This document shows positions 46,305 to 55,767 of a DNA stretch of 64,000 nucleotides, piece by piece (the stretch's first letter is position 1; every line of letters starts with the position of its first letter). The position numbers were made by a program, and so were the translations under genes. The notes beneath the pieces were generated by a model. It was given only the letters and a program-made list of their open reading frames with translations. It did no database searches and was not told the DNA's origin. Origin of the DNA: SABI01 sp963678555 (GTDB taxonomy: Bacteria > Spirochaetota > Spirochaetia > Sphaerochaetales > Sphaerochaetaceae); contig CAXXJA010000002.1 of assembly GCA_963678555.2 (NCBI GenBank), forward strand, positions 248,001 to 312,000, written 5' to 3'.

Positions 46305-47277
46305 TGTCTCTCGTTTATCGCAAAAGGAAAGGAGTCAGGTTTTTTCAGAGACCGCTGCTCGGATGGGGACGACTCCCGCAATAGTTGAAAAGGATTTCTG
46401 GGTTTGTTTTGTTCTAGAAAAAATATTCATGTCAGAGAAACTCAGAAGTAAATTGCTTTTCAAGGGAGGTACAAGCCTTTCAAAGGTATTTAAAGTTATT
46501 GAGCGATTTTCTGAAGACATTGATTTGATTCTTGATTGGAATCTTGTCTCTGGTGAAAATCCTAATCTCGTAAGATCGAAGAACAAACAAAATACATTCA
46601 ATAGACAGATCAATGAAGTTGCTCAAGGGTATATTGCATCTCAGTTGTTACCGGAACTGGAAGCGTTATATGCTCCGCTCTGCCAGCTTGAAATAGATCA
46701 TAAAGATCCTCATTGTGTGAATATTTCATATCCTAGAACATTTGAAGATGCATATATTCGTCCGGAAGTCCGTCTTGAAATCGGACCTCTAGCTTCCTGA
46801 CAGCCAAGCAGAGAATTTACGATAACTTCTTATGTCGGAGAGTATTTCCCTGGGCTATTCAGTCATGGGGAAGTCTCTGTACGAGCTATTGAAGGGAAAC
46901 GGACTTTTTGGGAGAAGGCAACCATTCTCCATCAGGAAGCTCATCGTCCTGAGGGGAAACTTCAACCTTCAAGGTATTCTAGGCATTATTATGACTTGGC
47001 AATGCTTGCATCATCAGAAATACGAGAACAAGCATTGTCCGACTTTGAACTTCTTAAGGATGTTGTTTCCTTCAAAATGAAATTCTATCCGGTAGGATGG
47101 GCTCATTATGAAACAGCTGTTCCTGGTTCTCTAAAATTGATCCCTTCAGAAGAAATAATAAAATCAGTGATTAAGGATTTCCGAGCAATGCAGGATATGA
47201 TATTTGGATATAAGCCGACAATAACCGAAATTTTCGATATCTTGCGTGATTTAGAAGAACAGATAAATAGGTTGTAA
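46297..47277 (+). pseudogene. AbiEii-like nucleotidyltransferase toxin with one in-frame TGA
   Basis: 327 codons in one frame, with a single TGA at 46798-46800 (codon 168). Before it: L-L-F-K-G-G-T-S-L-S-K and S-E-D-I-D-L-I-L-D, the GS-x-D-x-D type catalytic motif of AbiEii. After it the frame continues with Q-P-S-R-E-F-T-I-T-S-Y-V-G-E-Y-F-P, V-S-V-R-A-I-E-G-K-R-T-F-W-E-K-A and a normal C-terminus. A TGG-to-TGA change would explain it. Unless read through, the product is a truncated 167-residue protein, while the antitoxin remains whole. Confidence 0.8.
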
Positions 47278-47307
47278 CTAACCATCGGTGCTGGTATACG
47301 CAGAACC

Positions 47308-48995
47308 GTTTTTTATCTAATCCCCCCCATCCGAATTTTTCCCGATGAACCAGTTTTTTTGGGTCTGAAATTTTCAGCGTGTAAAAAGTAGAAAAAGAGA
47401 GCGGAAACGCCTATGATTTGTAATCGCAAAACAACAGATCAAGGAGAACCGCTCTCATGCAGGAAGATAACACGTATTTGCTGGAGGAGTCCACCGGGTG
47501 GATGGTTGACTGGAGCCATCCGAGGCACGAAATCTGCTTTGATGAAAGAAATGGAATATCCTACGGGAAGATCACCTACGCTGTAACAAAGGATCCAAAC
47601 AAAGACTGGAAGAGCGAATTACCAGAAGGTCAATGGTACAAGCACAGCAACGAGGTTACTGTGCTGAAACACTGCAGCTCTGGAATTACCCTGATATGCT
47701 TTGAAGTTCATTACGAGAGTTATGTGAACAAGTATGGACGGAGACGCAGAACGGACGTCATTCCCTTTCGAAACGGGAATACCGGTTACACAAATCACTT
47801 CCGTGACAACATCGCCTATTTCATGACAGGTTACGGGATGACGATCAGAAGATGTGCTTTTATCTGCCATACTACGCCTGCCATCGTCAAAGAGGTGAAT
47901 AAGACTCGCTTATTCAGCCTTGCAGGTAATATGAGACCCAGTCATTACAGCCCGTATCTCTGCGTAGACGAATTTCTCGTCGAACATGGACATCGCTACT
48001 GTACCATTGTCATAGATGCCCAGAGTGGAGAACTCCTGTATCTTGAGAAAGGCAAGAAGAAGCAACAGCTGGAACATTTCTTCACATGGGTGGGAGAGGA
48101 TTTCATGAACCATGTGAAGGCGATCTCGATGGATATGAACACCAACTACAGCGCCGCTGTTAAGGAGTCATTTCCCCACATCAAGATAGTCTACGACACC
48201 TTTCATATCGTGCAATGGTTCAATAATCAGGTCATTGATGCCGCCAGAAGGACGGAAGGAAATAGACTGAAAAAGCTGGCTGAGAAACTGCAGAACAAGG
48301 GCAGATTGGAGGAGGCTGCACTGGTGCTTGAAGAGAGAAAACTTCTCTTCGGTTCACGTTTTCTCCTCCTTGCGAACACCCGGACACTCAAAGCCAAGGA
48401 TAAGCTCAATGCACAACTTAATGCAGAGGCGAAAAGTTCCGCACGAGCAGACGGTCGGAATGCTGAGCGAGTTGGACACCGGAGAACGGATAATGCCGAT
48501 TCACGCGACGCCATTCTTAAGACGAATGCGAATCTTCAGAATGCCGTGAAGGCTCGTGAGGAACTGATTGAGATACTCTCCACCCCACATCCTGAGCATA
48601 TGAGGGAAAAGCTCACCACATGGGTGAAGCTCTATTCCTCCGTCGGCATCAGTCAGTTGACGAGGTTCACCAGGACGATTACCAACAGGATGGAGGGCAT
48701 CGTTTCAAGAGCCCTCCATCCAATCAGTTCAGGAAAGATTGAAGGTGTGAACGGCTTCATCAAGGGCATGCGAAGGAGTGCCTTCGGCTACCAGGATTTC
48801 GATTACTTTGCTCTGCTCATTTGGGAACAGACTCACAGGGAAAAAAGACAGAATCTCTTGAACTCGAACAGGAAGAAAAGAAGCTATTCAAGAGCGAGGC
48901 CTTACAACAGGAAACGGCTTAAACAGACCGTGTTCCAGCTGCCGAAGCCCACTCTCAAGGATGCCGGGTAGATGATGGATTACACGGTAAAAAAC
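47308..48995 (+). mobile_element. ISL3-type insertion sequence, ends approximate
   Basis: The transposase gene is flanked by imperfect inverted segments: GTTTTTTA ... TAATCC on the left (47308-47323) and GGATTA ... TAAAAAAC on the right (48977-48995). No target duplication was found at these points, so the true ends may differ by some bases. Confidence 0.5.
47457..48971 (+). CDS. ISL3-family transposase
   Basis: 504 residues. The core has Y-L-C-V-D-E-F (first Asp), I-S-M-D-M-N-T-N-Y-S-A-A-V (second Asp), V-Y-D-T-F-H-I-V-Q, and near the end S-S-G-K-I-E-G-V-N-G-F-I-K-G-M-R-R, the ISL3 Glu region. A basic tail follows. CAAGGAG precedes the ATG. It appears intact and is unrelated in sequence to the ISL3 transposase at 61.9 kb. 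Confidence 0.88.
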   Translation: MQEDNTYLLEESTGWMVDWSHPRHEICFDERNGISYGKITYAVTKDPNKDWKSELPEGQWYKHSNEVTVLKHCSSGITLICFEVHYESYVNKYGRRRRTDVIPFRNGNTGYTNHFRDNIAYFMTGYGMTIRRCAFICHTTPAIVKEVNKTRLFSLAGNMRPSHYSPYLCVDEFLVEHGHRYCTIVIDAQSGELLYLEKGKKKQQLEHFFTWVGEDFMNHVKAISMDMNTNYSAAVKESFPHIKIVYDTFHIVQWFNNQVIDAARRTEGNRLKKLAEKLQNKGRLEEAALVLEERKLLFGSRFLLLANTRTLKAKDKLNAQLNAEAKSSARADGRNAERVGHRRTDNADSRDAILKTNANLQNAVKAREELIEILSTPHPEHMREKLTTWVKLYSSVGISQLTRFTRTITNRMEGIVSRALHPISSGKIEGVNGFIKGMRRSAFGYQDFDYFALLIWEQTHREKRQNLLNSNRKKRSYSRARPYNRKRLKQTVFQLPKPTLKDAG

Positions 48996-49078
48996 TTAGA
49001 TCCGTTTTTTTTAATGAAACTGAAGTGCGGAATGTACTACTTGGAGACCGAGTAACTGAAAATGCGACGAGCCAACAG

Positions 49079-49320
49079 AAAAGCCGCCGGATCTCTCTGA
49101 TGGCTTTTATTAGCAGGGGCAGGACTCAAACCTGCGACCTCAGGTTATGAGTTAGCTCCAGGATATTCGCCAGCGTTCTTTCTTGATGTCAAGTGTAGAG
49201 GTTAAAAAGGGAAGCGTTAATCTCCTGTAGATCCGCGTTGGCATGGTTTTCAGAAAATGGGTCAGTGTTTGAAGATCCATCTGTAACTTCATCTGTAATT
49301 GATGAGATATGATTGAATAT
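49079..49320 (-). pseudogene. tRNA(CAU) 3'-half with terminator and recombinase tail (copy B)
   Basis: 49111-49151 (minus) holds anticodon loop CTCATAA, 3' anticodon strand, a paired T-arm (GCAGG/CCTGC) and acceptor strand CCCTGCTA, but no 5' half. 49079-49109 is its hairpin terminator ending in T residues. 49152-49320 (minus) reads L-H-L-T-S-R-K-N-A-G-E-Y-P and further upstream codons of a decayed integrase whose stop falls on the TAA of the anticodon loop. This is the form of an attR left by an element that integrates in the 3' half of a tRNA gene. Confidence 0.65.
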
Positions 49321-49441
49321 TTTACAATTGTTGAATCATCATATTCGTTTATTACTCCTCTTGTGGGAGGACTCAGATGAATAGCCGCCATTCGAAGATA
49401 GTTGGATTGATTCCTGCCTTGATTGTCTATATTATAAGAGC

Positions 49442-49729
49442 ATGGTTATCCCTGAAGAATTTAAAAAAGATATTGATATCGCGGTTGAGTATTTGAAAAC
49501 TCTGACGGTAGCTGAAATATATCTTTTTGGTTCAGTTACAAAAGGGACTCATTCAGTTATGTCTGATCTGGATATTGCTGTACGCGGCATTGATCCCTTA
49601 AATTTTTTCCTGGCAATAACTGAGCTCCAGGGTCTGCTTGAACATGATTTTGATTTGATTAATCTAGATTTTAAGGATGAGTTCACAGAAAACCTTGAGA
49701 AGTCGGGGGAGATCTTGCGTGTCTCCTGA
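49442..49729 (+). CDS. MntA-like nucleotidyltransferase antitoxin
   Basis: 95 residues, the minimal nucleotidyltransferase fold, with I-Y-L-F-G-S-V-T-K-G and S-D-L-D-I-A-V (GS-x10-D-x-D). In MntA/HepT systems this protein AMPylates the HEPN partner on a tyrosine and so neutralises it. It overlaps the HepT gene by 11 bases. AT-rich base use like the rest of the island. Confidence 0.82.
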   Translation: MVIPEEFKKDIDIAVEYLKTLTVAEIYLFGSVTKGTHSVMSDLDIAVRGIDPLNFFLAITELQGLLEHDFDLINLDFKDEFTENLEKSGEILRVS

Positions 49730-50138
49730 TATCCGTTCCCGTATCCAGCTTGAATTATCTCTCATCGAGAAGGAGATAGCCCTTCTCGAACTGCTGCTGA
49801 AAAGATCAGGGAATTCAGAAATGGATAGTATTGACTGCAGAGCAACTGCTGCATGTCTTCATTCAGTATACAATGGATATGAGAAGATAATGATCATGAT
49901 TGCTAAAGATAAGGGAATAGTAATTCAAACTGATCATAAATGGCACAAGAATCTTCTCGATACCATAGGCTCGAGGTATTTTTCTCAATCTATTGTGGAA
50001 GATATGGCAAAGCTTTTGGGTTTCAGGCACTTTTTCAGGCATGCCTATTCATTTTCATTGAAATGGGAAAACATGGAACCTTTGATTCAAATCCTTATTG
50101 GAAATATTCATCCAGAAATCAAGGACTATTTTCGTTAA
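49719..50138 (+). CDS. HepT-like HEPN toxin
   Basis: 139 residues from GTG 49719, which has GGGGGAG 7 nt upstream; an upstream in-frame ATG lies deep in the antitoxin gene. The all-helical protein carries R-H-F-F-R-H-A-Y near residue 108, an exact R-x4-H-x-Y motif: Arg and His form the RNase site and Tyr is the known AMPylation target in HepT proteins. With the adjacent MntA this is an apparently intact toxin-antitoxin pair. Confidence 0.82.
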   Translation: MSPDIRSRIQLELSLIEKEIALLELLLKRSGNSEMDSIDCRATAACLHSVYNGYEKIMIMIAKDKGIVIQTDHKWHKNLLDTIGSRYFSQSIVEDMAKLLGFRHFFRHAYSFSLKWENMEPLIQILIGNIHPEIKDYFR

Positions 50139-50220
50139 TCCCTAATTCTATAACACCTTTAAAGGATGATGTCCTTTGCCCAAGAACCTTCAGACGACTC
50201 CATATAGTCCCATAATACAG

Positions 50221-50350
50221 AAAAGCCACCAGATCTTTCTGATGACTTTTATTAGCAGGGACAGGACTCGAACCTGCGACCTCCGGGTTATGAGAAAGCC
50301 TCGACTTTCTTCACCTGCGTTCTTTCTTGTTGATAAGTGTATACATCCTG
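50221..50350 (-). pseudogene. tRNA(CAU) 3'-half with terminator and recombinase tail (copy C)
   Basis: 50253-50294 (minus) has anticodon loop CTCATAA, 3' strand CCCGG, T-stem GCAGG/CCTGT with loop TTCGAGT, and acceptor strand CCCTGCTA without an encoded CCA. The sequence before the loop cannot pair with CCCGG, so the 5' half is absent. 50221-50250 is its terminator. 50295-50350 (minus) reads I-H-L-S-T-R-K-N-A-G-E, like copy B. The tail is cut by the IS that follows. Confidence 0.65.
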
Positions 50351-50384
50351 ATTTTCTCGATTTTTGTACATAGAAGTTTCCTGG

Positions 50385-52112
50385 CTACAAAGTCACCAGC
50401 CCATGCTTCACTTTCCGCTTGAATAATTCCTGCTCCACCAGCTTCGAAATGTCGTCTCTGAGTTCGGAGGCCTTGGCCACTTTGAAGATGTAGAACAGCT
50501 TCTGCGTTTCAATCGGCAGGTCACACCAATGCCCCTTGTCGAAAGTCTTTCCAACAGGTTTGCGCCACTTGGCACTGAACACCTCATCCCTGAGATCCTG
50601 GAAGGAGTACTTGTCGCCAAGAAGGTATTCTTCCATCTTTCGTCTGATGGTCATCTCGAGAATGGTACTCAGAAAGACCAAGAAGATCTTTCCTTCAAGA
50701 TGCTCTTCGAGGCTGTGCCTCGGGCGTCTCATGCGGGTCTTGTAGGCCTCATAATCCTTCTCGATGTAATCCCGGTTCTGAGTGAGTGCGTACACACGCT
50801 CAGCAGTTAATCCGACAGGACCAAGATAGCCGAAGAAACCGCACTCGTTCATTTTCTTACGTTGAGCTTCCTTATCGTGTTCTATAGAGATGGCCTGACC
50901 CTTCGCATCTTTCTCAATACGATAGTGCTTCCCGTAGAAATTGTTCGGTGATGAAAGCTCCGGGTTCTTCTGCAATGAAAGAAGTCCTTCTGCGAACTTT
51001 TTTGAAAGCTTCTGTCTCTCATCCATCAGCTTCTCGGGATTCAGGAAGAGATAGAGACACAGCTCATATGAATTCGGTCCCCTGCCTCTCCTTGGAGCAT
51101 CAATAGTAATTACTTTGGACCAGACATGCATCCCGATCGGCAGACAGAAGTTCTCTGTATCGTGAATGACCTCGGAAGCCTCCTGGATCGCATCACGGTA
51201 GAATCCTGCAGTAAGAGGAAGACCGATAAGAAATCTGAAGGTGCTACTGAGCATCGTCTTCACATTGTCCAGTGAGTAGAATCCTCTGTCCATCAGAAGG
51301 ATGGTTCCTTTTCGGAACTCTGCACTCTTCAGTTCCTTGAGCGTCGTGTCGAGAATACTTTTATCAGAGTAGTTTCCAGGAAGAGACCGGTAATACAGAG
51401 GGATCCCTGTCACATTGTCACAGATCATCAGAAGGTTGATCTGCTGCATGTGATCATGTTCCTTGTTCTTTCCGTACTTTGCAGCTTCCAGCATTGCTGA
51501 GTATGTTGAAAGCGAAGTTGTATCAAGTGCGCAGACGATCATCTCCTCCAGGGGAGAATCTCCATGCATTCGTCTCTCGAAATCAGTGAAGAACCTTTGA
51601 GTGGAACTGGGATCAACAGCTTTGATTGCCTGAGTGATCGAGTATTCGGTGGGCGCATCTACAAAGGTGTGCCAGCATACATCATGGAAATGCTTCGGAC
51701 GGTATAAAGCTCTGTCGGGGTAACTCATCATCGACTCGACGATGGTGAGCATCATCCGCCAGTGTTCGGGAAACACCTTCTTGAGAGACTGGAGAAGTCC
51801 GGTCTGTTTTGCACTCGCTTCCAGCAGTGCGATGAAACCGTACATCTTCAACTCCTGGACATCAACAGCTCCTCGAACATAGGGAGCATAGTAGGGCTCA
51901 CTTACCAGACCGGAGGACAACTGCTCTTCAGAGGAGAACGAAAGGAAGGTCTTATTGGGTTCAAATTCCCCCTTGCTGTCGATCTTACCGATGCATTTTT
52001 TCTCAACTTTTGGATGTTTTTGTCCCGGAACGTAGATCGATCGACCCCAGTAGAGGTAGGTGACCCCATTTTTCTTGTTTTTATGTCGAATAACTCTGTT
52101 TTCAGCACTCAT
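50385..52112 (-). CDS. IS1634/IS4-type transposase, different from the repeated IS
   Basis: 575 residues. Catalytic Asp candidates are in C-A-L-D-T-T-S and L-L-M-D-R-G-F-Y; the third motif is N-R-D-Y-I-E-K-D-Y-E-A-Y-K, which keeps the R-(3)-E-(6)-K part of the IS4 signature but lacks the leading Tyr. It appears intact. A strong promoter lies only 5 bases before the ATG, so the mRNA is almost leaderless. Element ends were not identified with confidence; an 11-bp inverted match TTTTGTACATA is at 50363 and 52234. Confidence 0.85.
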   Translation of the reverse strand: MSAENRVIRHKNKKNGVTYLYWGRSIYVPGQKHPKVEKKCIGKIDSKGEFEPNKTFLSFSSEEQLSSGLVSEPYYAPYVRGAVDVQELKMYGFIALLEASAKQTGLLQSLKKVFPEHWRMMLTIVESMMSYPDRALYRPKHFHDVCWHTFVDAPTEYSITQAIKAVDPSSTQRFFTDFERRMHGDSPLEEMIVCALDTTSLSTYSAMLEAAKYGKNKEHDHMQQINLLMICDNVTGIPLYYRSLPGNYSDKSILDTTLKELKSAEFRKGTILLMDRGFYSLDNVKTMLSSTFRFLIGLPLTAGFYRDAIQEASEVIHDTENFCLPIGMHVWSKVITIDAPRRGRGPNSYELCLYLFLNPEKLMDERQKLSKKFAEGLLSLQKNPELSSPNNFYGKHYRIEKDAKGQAISIEHDKEAQRKKMNECGFFGYLGPVGLTAERVYALTQNRDYIEKDYEAYKTRMRRPRHSLEEHLEGKIFLVFLSTILEMTIRRKMEEYLLGDKYSFQDLRDEVFSAKWRKPVGKTFDKGHWCDLPIETQKLFYIFKVAKASELRDDISKLVEQELFKRKVKHGLVTL

Positions 52113-52123
52113 ACATGTATAAT

Positions 52124-52152
52124 GTTATACATATATGAGAAAGTAAAGTCAA
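52124..52152 (-). promoter_or_regulatory. Promoter of the IS1634-type transposase, with palindrome
   Basis: Minus strand TTGACT (52147-52152), 17-nt spacer, TATAAC (52124-52129); start near 52117, 5 bases before the ATG. The -10 overlaps an inverted repeat ATGTATAA-TG-TTATACAT (52115-52132). Confidence 0.65.
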
Positions 52153-52709
52153 GCCGAATGAATAGGATTAACTCCAATAATAGAAAATAGTTATAGGGGT
52201 ATCGTGTGGTTTTTATCGTCCGAAGTCTGGAGTATGTACAAAATACGGGAAATTCAGGATACATTGAAAAGAGAAAAATCAACCAATAATTTATACATGT
52301 TGTTATAAATTGATGCAGATAGTCCTATGTTCAACGGGTTATCTGTAATTCTATCTGTAAGTGGGAGCCCTGAAATCCAGAAAAATGTTGCAGTTGATAT
52401 TGTACAGTTTTCTTACTCTAACCGGGTTATGACTACCCTACATAGAAGTTGACCTATGTTAAATTATTTATCGGTCGTTCTATCCGACTATTTTGGGGTG
52501 TTTACGCCCGACATCAAAATCGTGACAATAAAAAAATCTATTTCCTAGTGTTAAAATTAAACCGAGTGTTATAATGAGGGCATATAAGTGATCCAGGCGG
52601 CTTAGATCTTGTTTTAAATATCTGATACGTGTATTAGAATACGGGATAATAAAGTCGAACTACTTAGTTTATAATATTATTAAGTGGTATCATGAAGGAC
52701 TGATAGGTA
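52133..52709. other. AT-rich gap with mobile-element debris
   Basis: About 575 bases with no gene. It contains an IS21 end remnant (52468-52516), a copy of CAGTTGATATTGTACAGTTTT (near 52390) also present near 43795, an inverted repeat AATTTATA/TATAAATT (52288-52311), and a TATAAT (52570-52575) without a good -35 that may belong to the HEPN gene. Confidence 0.5.
52468..52516 (-). mobile_element. Orphan IS21-type terminal end
   Basis: On the minus strand this reads GTCGGGCGTAAACA then AAATAGTCGGATAGAA, matching the left end of the complete IS21 element at 54341 over about 40 bases with a few changes. No istA or istB accompanies it, so it is a relic of a related element. Confidence 0.6.
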
Positions 52710-53460
52710 ATGGATAGAGAAAAGTTCACCAGTCTTCTATTGGAGATAGTAAATAATGCTCAAGAGTTAATAAAATTGAAAGTGGATTCAAAAACATACA
52801 TAAGCACTTATTTCGAGTATCCAGAGCTGAAAGAACATAATCCATTCCCACAATTTAATATTTCAATGTTTAATAAGGGGCCTAAGGAATATTCCGATCT
52901 GTTTAGCAATTCAAAAGAAAATTCTTTAAATTTATATGAAGTATGTGGAGTTGCTGATTTAGTAAAGGAAATCGATGGGAATGAATATTTATGTTCAATT
53001 TTTAAGAATGAGAAAGCTACAAAAACCCTATCATCATTTCTTAAAGATCTTGGCTTCTTTGAATTTACGCTCAAAGATATAATTAACAAATCAATATTAA
53101 CATTTGGATTTTCAAAATTGTCCTACGAACAAATCAAGTCTATAACTGACCCCATTTATAATTGGGTATTCGAAGACTTCTTAGATTATGATATTCACGT
53201 GCCAATTTTATTCATTCAATTCGACTTTGATAAAATCGAAAATGAAAAATATTCAATAGTACGTATGAGCGATGACTTGCAAAAAGCAAGAGCCAATGCC
53301 TTAAAGAATCAAATTAATGTAAATAAGTATGTAGGATATTCTGCTACACATTCTTTCGTAATTAAGGCTCAAAGTATGGAAAACAAAAGGAACAGCCGAT
53401 TCTTTGGAACAGAAATTATTGATTATCCAACAGATATTATAACCGAAAATCTCGCGCAGC

Positions 53461-53560
53461 GTTTAGCATGAATTTCTAAAAAATCATCCAAATTATTTTC
53501 ATAAAATGATTTAGAAGTATTGTGGTTTACTCCTAATAGTGCTACAATGTTTAGCATGAA
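53461..53560 (+). repeat. GTTTAGCATGAA repeated in the IS end and at the transposase start
   Basis: The 12-mer at 53461-53472 (inner part of the terminal inverted repeat) recurs at 53549-53560, where its ATG is the transposase start codon. The same pair is present in copies 1 and C. A transposase that binds its own ends could thus also bind its promoter. Confidence 0.6.
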
Positions 53561-54477
53561 AGATGACTATAAATACGTCTGGAATAAGCAGCGCGGATGC
53601 TACAACGTCAACATTGATAACCCGGTGTACAATCCGGAAACCAAGAAAACTACTCACCGCTATAAGTTGGTCGGGACAGCGACCGAGAAAGGCGGGGAGA
53701 TTACCTTCGGACCCAGCTATAAGCTCACCTTACGTGCTGCCGCTTCTGTGGAAAAGATTTCAACTACTGTTCAGATGGGAGAGAGTCTGGTCATAGATAC
53801 TGCTGTAAAAAACACTGGAATAAAGCCCCTTTTGCAGAAAGCTTTCGGGAAACAAGATGCACAATCCATTCTTGATCTTGCTTCCTATATTCTCTGCACA
53901 GGCAATCCCCTATCCACATCTGAATACTGGATGGAGAGTCACGGGAAAACGATTATTGCCTCAGAGCGTATCAGTGAACTGCTACACCGGCTTGATGAAG
54001 ATAAAGTCAATACGTTTTTCAGCCCTTGGATGGAAAAGCAGGGTAAGGGGAAGAGCCTCTGCTATGACATTTCCAGTGTCAGCTCCTATTCGAAGAATAA
54101 CCACTATATTGAATGGGGGTACAACAGGGATCGAGAAAAGCTTCCGCAAATCAATTTCGCTCTGCTTTCAGCAAAGACTACCGATCTTCCGTTATGGTTT
54201 TCTCCTCTTCCCGGTTCAATGAATGACAGCACAACGTTGAAAGAAACGGTTGTCAAGCTTAAGAAGCTGAATGCTTCTCCTTCAGCTTTCATTATGGATA
54301 GAGGATTCTATAGTCAGGAGAATCTTGATTTTGTGACCAGTGTTGGCGTCGGGCGTAAACAACCACAAATAGTCGGATAGAAAGAACCAATAAAAGTCAG
54401 GTAAAAACAACCATAACGAAAGGGACATGAGACCCTATACTGGTGGATACCCAAATCTGCCAAGTAAAGGAGAAATC

Positions 54478-55767
54478 ATGTCCCAAGAAATTACACAGGG
54501 CATACTATCACAAGCAGTGGAAGATGTTATAGCTATGTTCGGCAAAGTCGTTATTGCTGAGCTGGAGCGAAGGCTCCCACTTTCACGTCAGCAATTGAGG
54601 CGTCTACAGAAGAATGACTTCAAGCTCACGCCAAACGGGAATTCTGGAAAAGCGAAGAAAAACACGAAGATTTCGTCATTTTCAGGATTCATCAATTCAG
54701 AATATCTTGCCAAAGGGATCAAGAACTCGTCTGTCATTTTTGATGCAATACGAAAGAAGGGCTACAAAGGCGGTCAGACTGCTGTGAAGGATTACATCAG
54801 CAATCATCAGGATCTGATCCCTGCCCGCAGGGCCCTTGCGATAAGCACACCGAATCGTGGTCGTCGCTATGAAACCGGTCCCGGGGAAATGTTCCAAATG
54901 GACTGGGGCTTTATGAACGTTTGCGATGAATTCGGTAATAGCTGGCGGTGTGCATGCTTCGCTATGGTATGCCACCACTGCGGTCTCAGGTACGTGGAGT
55001 TCTTTCCTTCTGCCCGTCAGGAGAATCTATTCATAGGGATGACCCATGCCTTCATGGTCATGGGAGTCCCGAAGACAGTTTTAACCGACAATATGAAGAG
55101 TGTCGTTGTAAAAAGACTTGCTGACAAGACTCCGGTGTGGAATAAGGAGTATGAAGCTTTCCAGACCCTGCTGGGCTTCAAAACCAAGCTGTGTAAGGTC
55201 GCTCATCCATTTACCAAGGGTGCTGTCGAGAGACTCGTACGCTATGTGAAGGAGAACTTCATCGTTGGAAGAACCTTCATCAACATAACTAATCTCAACA
55301 ATGAAGCTCGAACTTGGTGCTACGAGAAGAACAGCACCGTCACCAGATCCCGGGATGTTGTCCCAATGGAACAACACTATAGCCATGAGAACTTTTCTCC
55401 TCTTCCTGAGGATAGTCGCCTGATTCCATACCTTGCTCCCATGAGGAAGATTTCCTGGGATGGGTATGTTAATTATGAAAACAGGCTCTATGGGGTTCCT
55501 CTTACCCATTCCGGAAAGACTGTAAGGGTTCAGAGAACTGGTGATGTACTCAGGATCCTTTCTCCTGAGACACACGATGAAATCTATGCCCACCGTGTGA
55601 ATTGGTCGAAAAAACCGAATAGTTGCATCGGCCAGTGGTCAACTGAACCGGAAGAACAGCCTACGCAGAGAATAACTTCGACTCTTACTTTTGTTCCACC
55701 GAAGGATACAAGCAAAAGATTCGAGAGGTTCTCGATTCTGAAGGAGGATTCATACAATGACAAGTGA
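54478..55767 (+). CDS. istA: IS21 transposase IstA
   Basis: 429 residues from ATG 54478 (AAAGGAG upstream). N-terminal helix-turn-helix, then an integrase-type (rve) core: Asp in Q-M-D-W-G-F, Asp in L-T-D-N-M-K-S, Glu in K-G-A-V-E-R-L-V-R-Y-V-K, then a beta-barrel tail. It overlaps istB by 11 bases, the usual coupling. It looks intact, but its partner IstB is broken, so the element should not transpose on its own. Confidence 0.92.
   Translation: MSQEITQGILSQAVEDVIAMFGKVVIAELERRLPLSRQQLRRLQKNDFKLTPNGNSGKAKKNTKISSFSGFINSEYLAKGIKNSSVIFDAIRKKGYKGGQTAVKDYISNHQDLIPARRALAISTPNRGRRYETGPGEMFQMDWGFMNVCDEFGNSWRCACFAMVCHHCGLRYVEFFPSARQENLFIGMTHAFMVMGVPKTVLTDNMKSVVVKRLADKTPVWNKEYEAFQTLLGFKTKLCKVAHPFTKGAVERLVRYVKENFIVGRTFINITNLNNEARTWCYEKNSTVTRSRDVVPMEQHYSHENFSPLPEDSRLIPYLAPMRKISWDGYVNYENRLYGVPLTHSGKTVRVQRTGDVLRILSPETHDEIYAHRVNWSKKPNSCIGQWSTEPEEQPTQRITSTLTFVPPKDTSKRFERFSILKEDSYNDK

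Noticed and set aside
46798..46800. In-frame TGA as a selenocysteine codon or alternative code
   Set aside because: The expected residue is Trp, no SECIS-like hairpin is visible, and TGA is used as a normal stop by many genes in the window.
49111..50294. Functional tRNA-Met genes
   Set aside because: Only the anticodon loop and 3' half are present in each; the 5' side cannot pair with the acceptor or anticodon strands.
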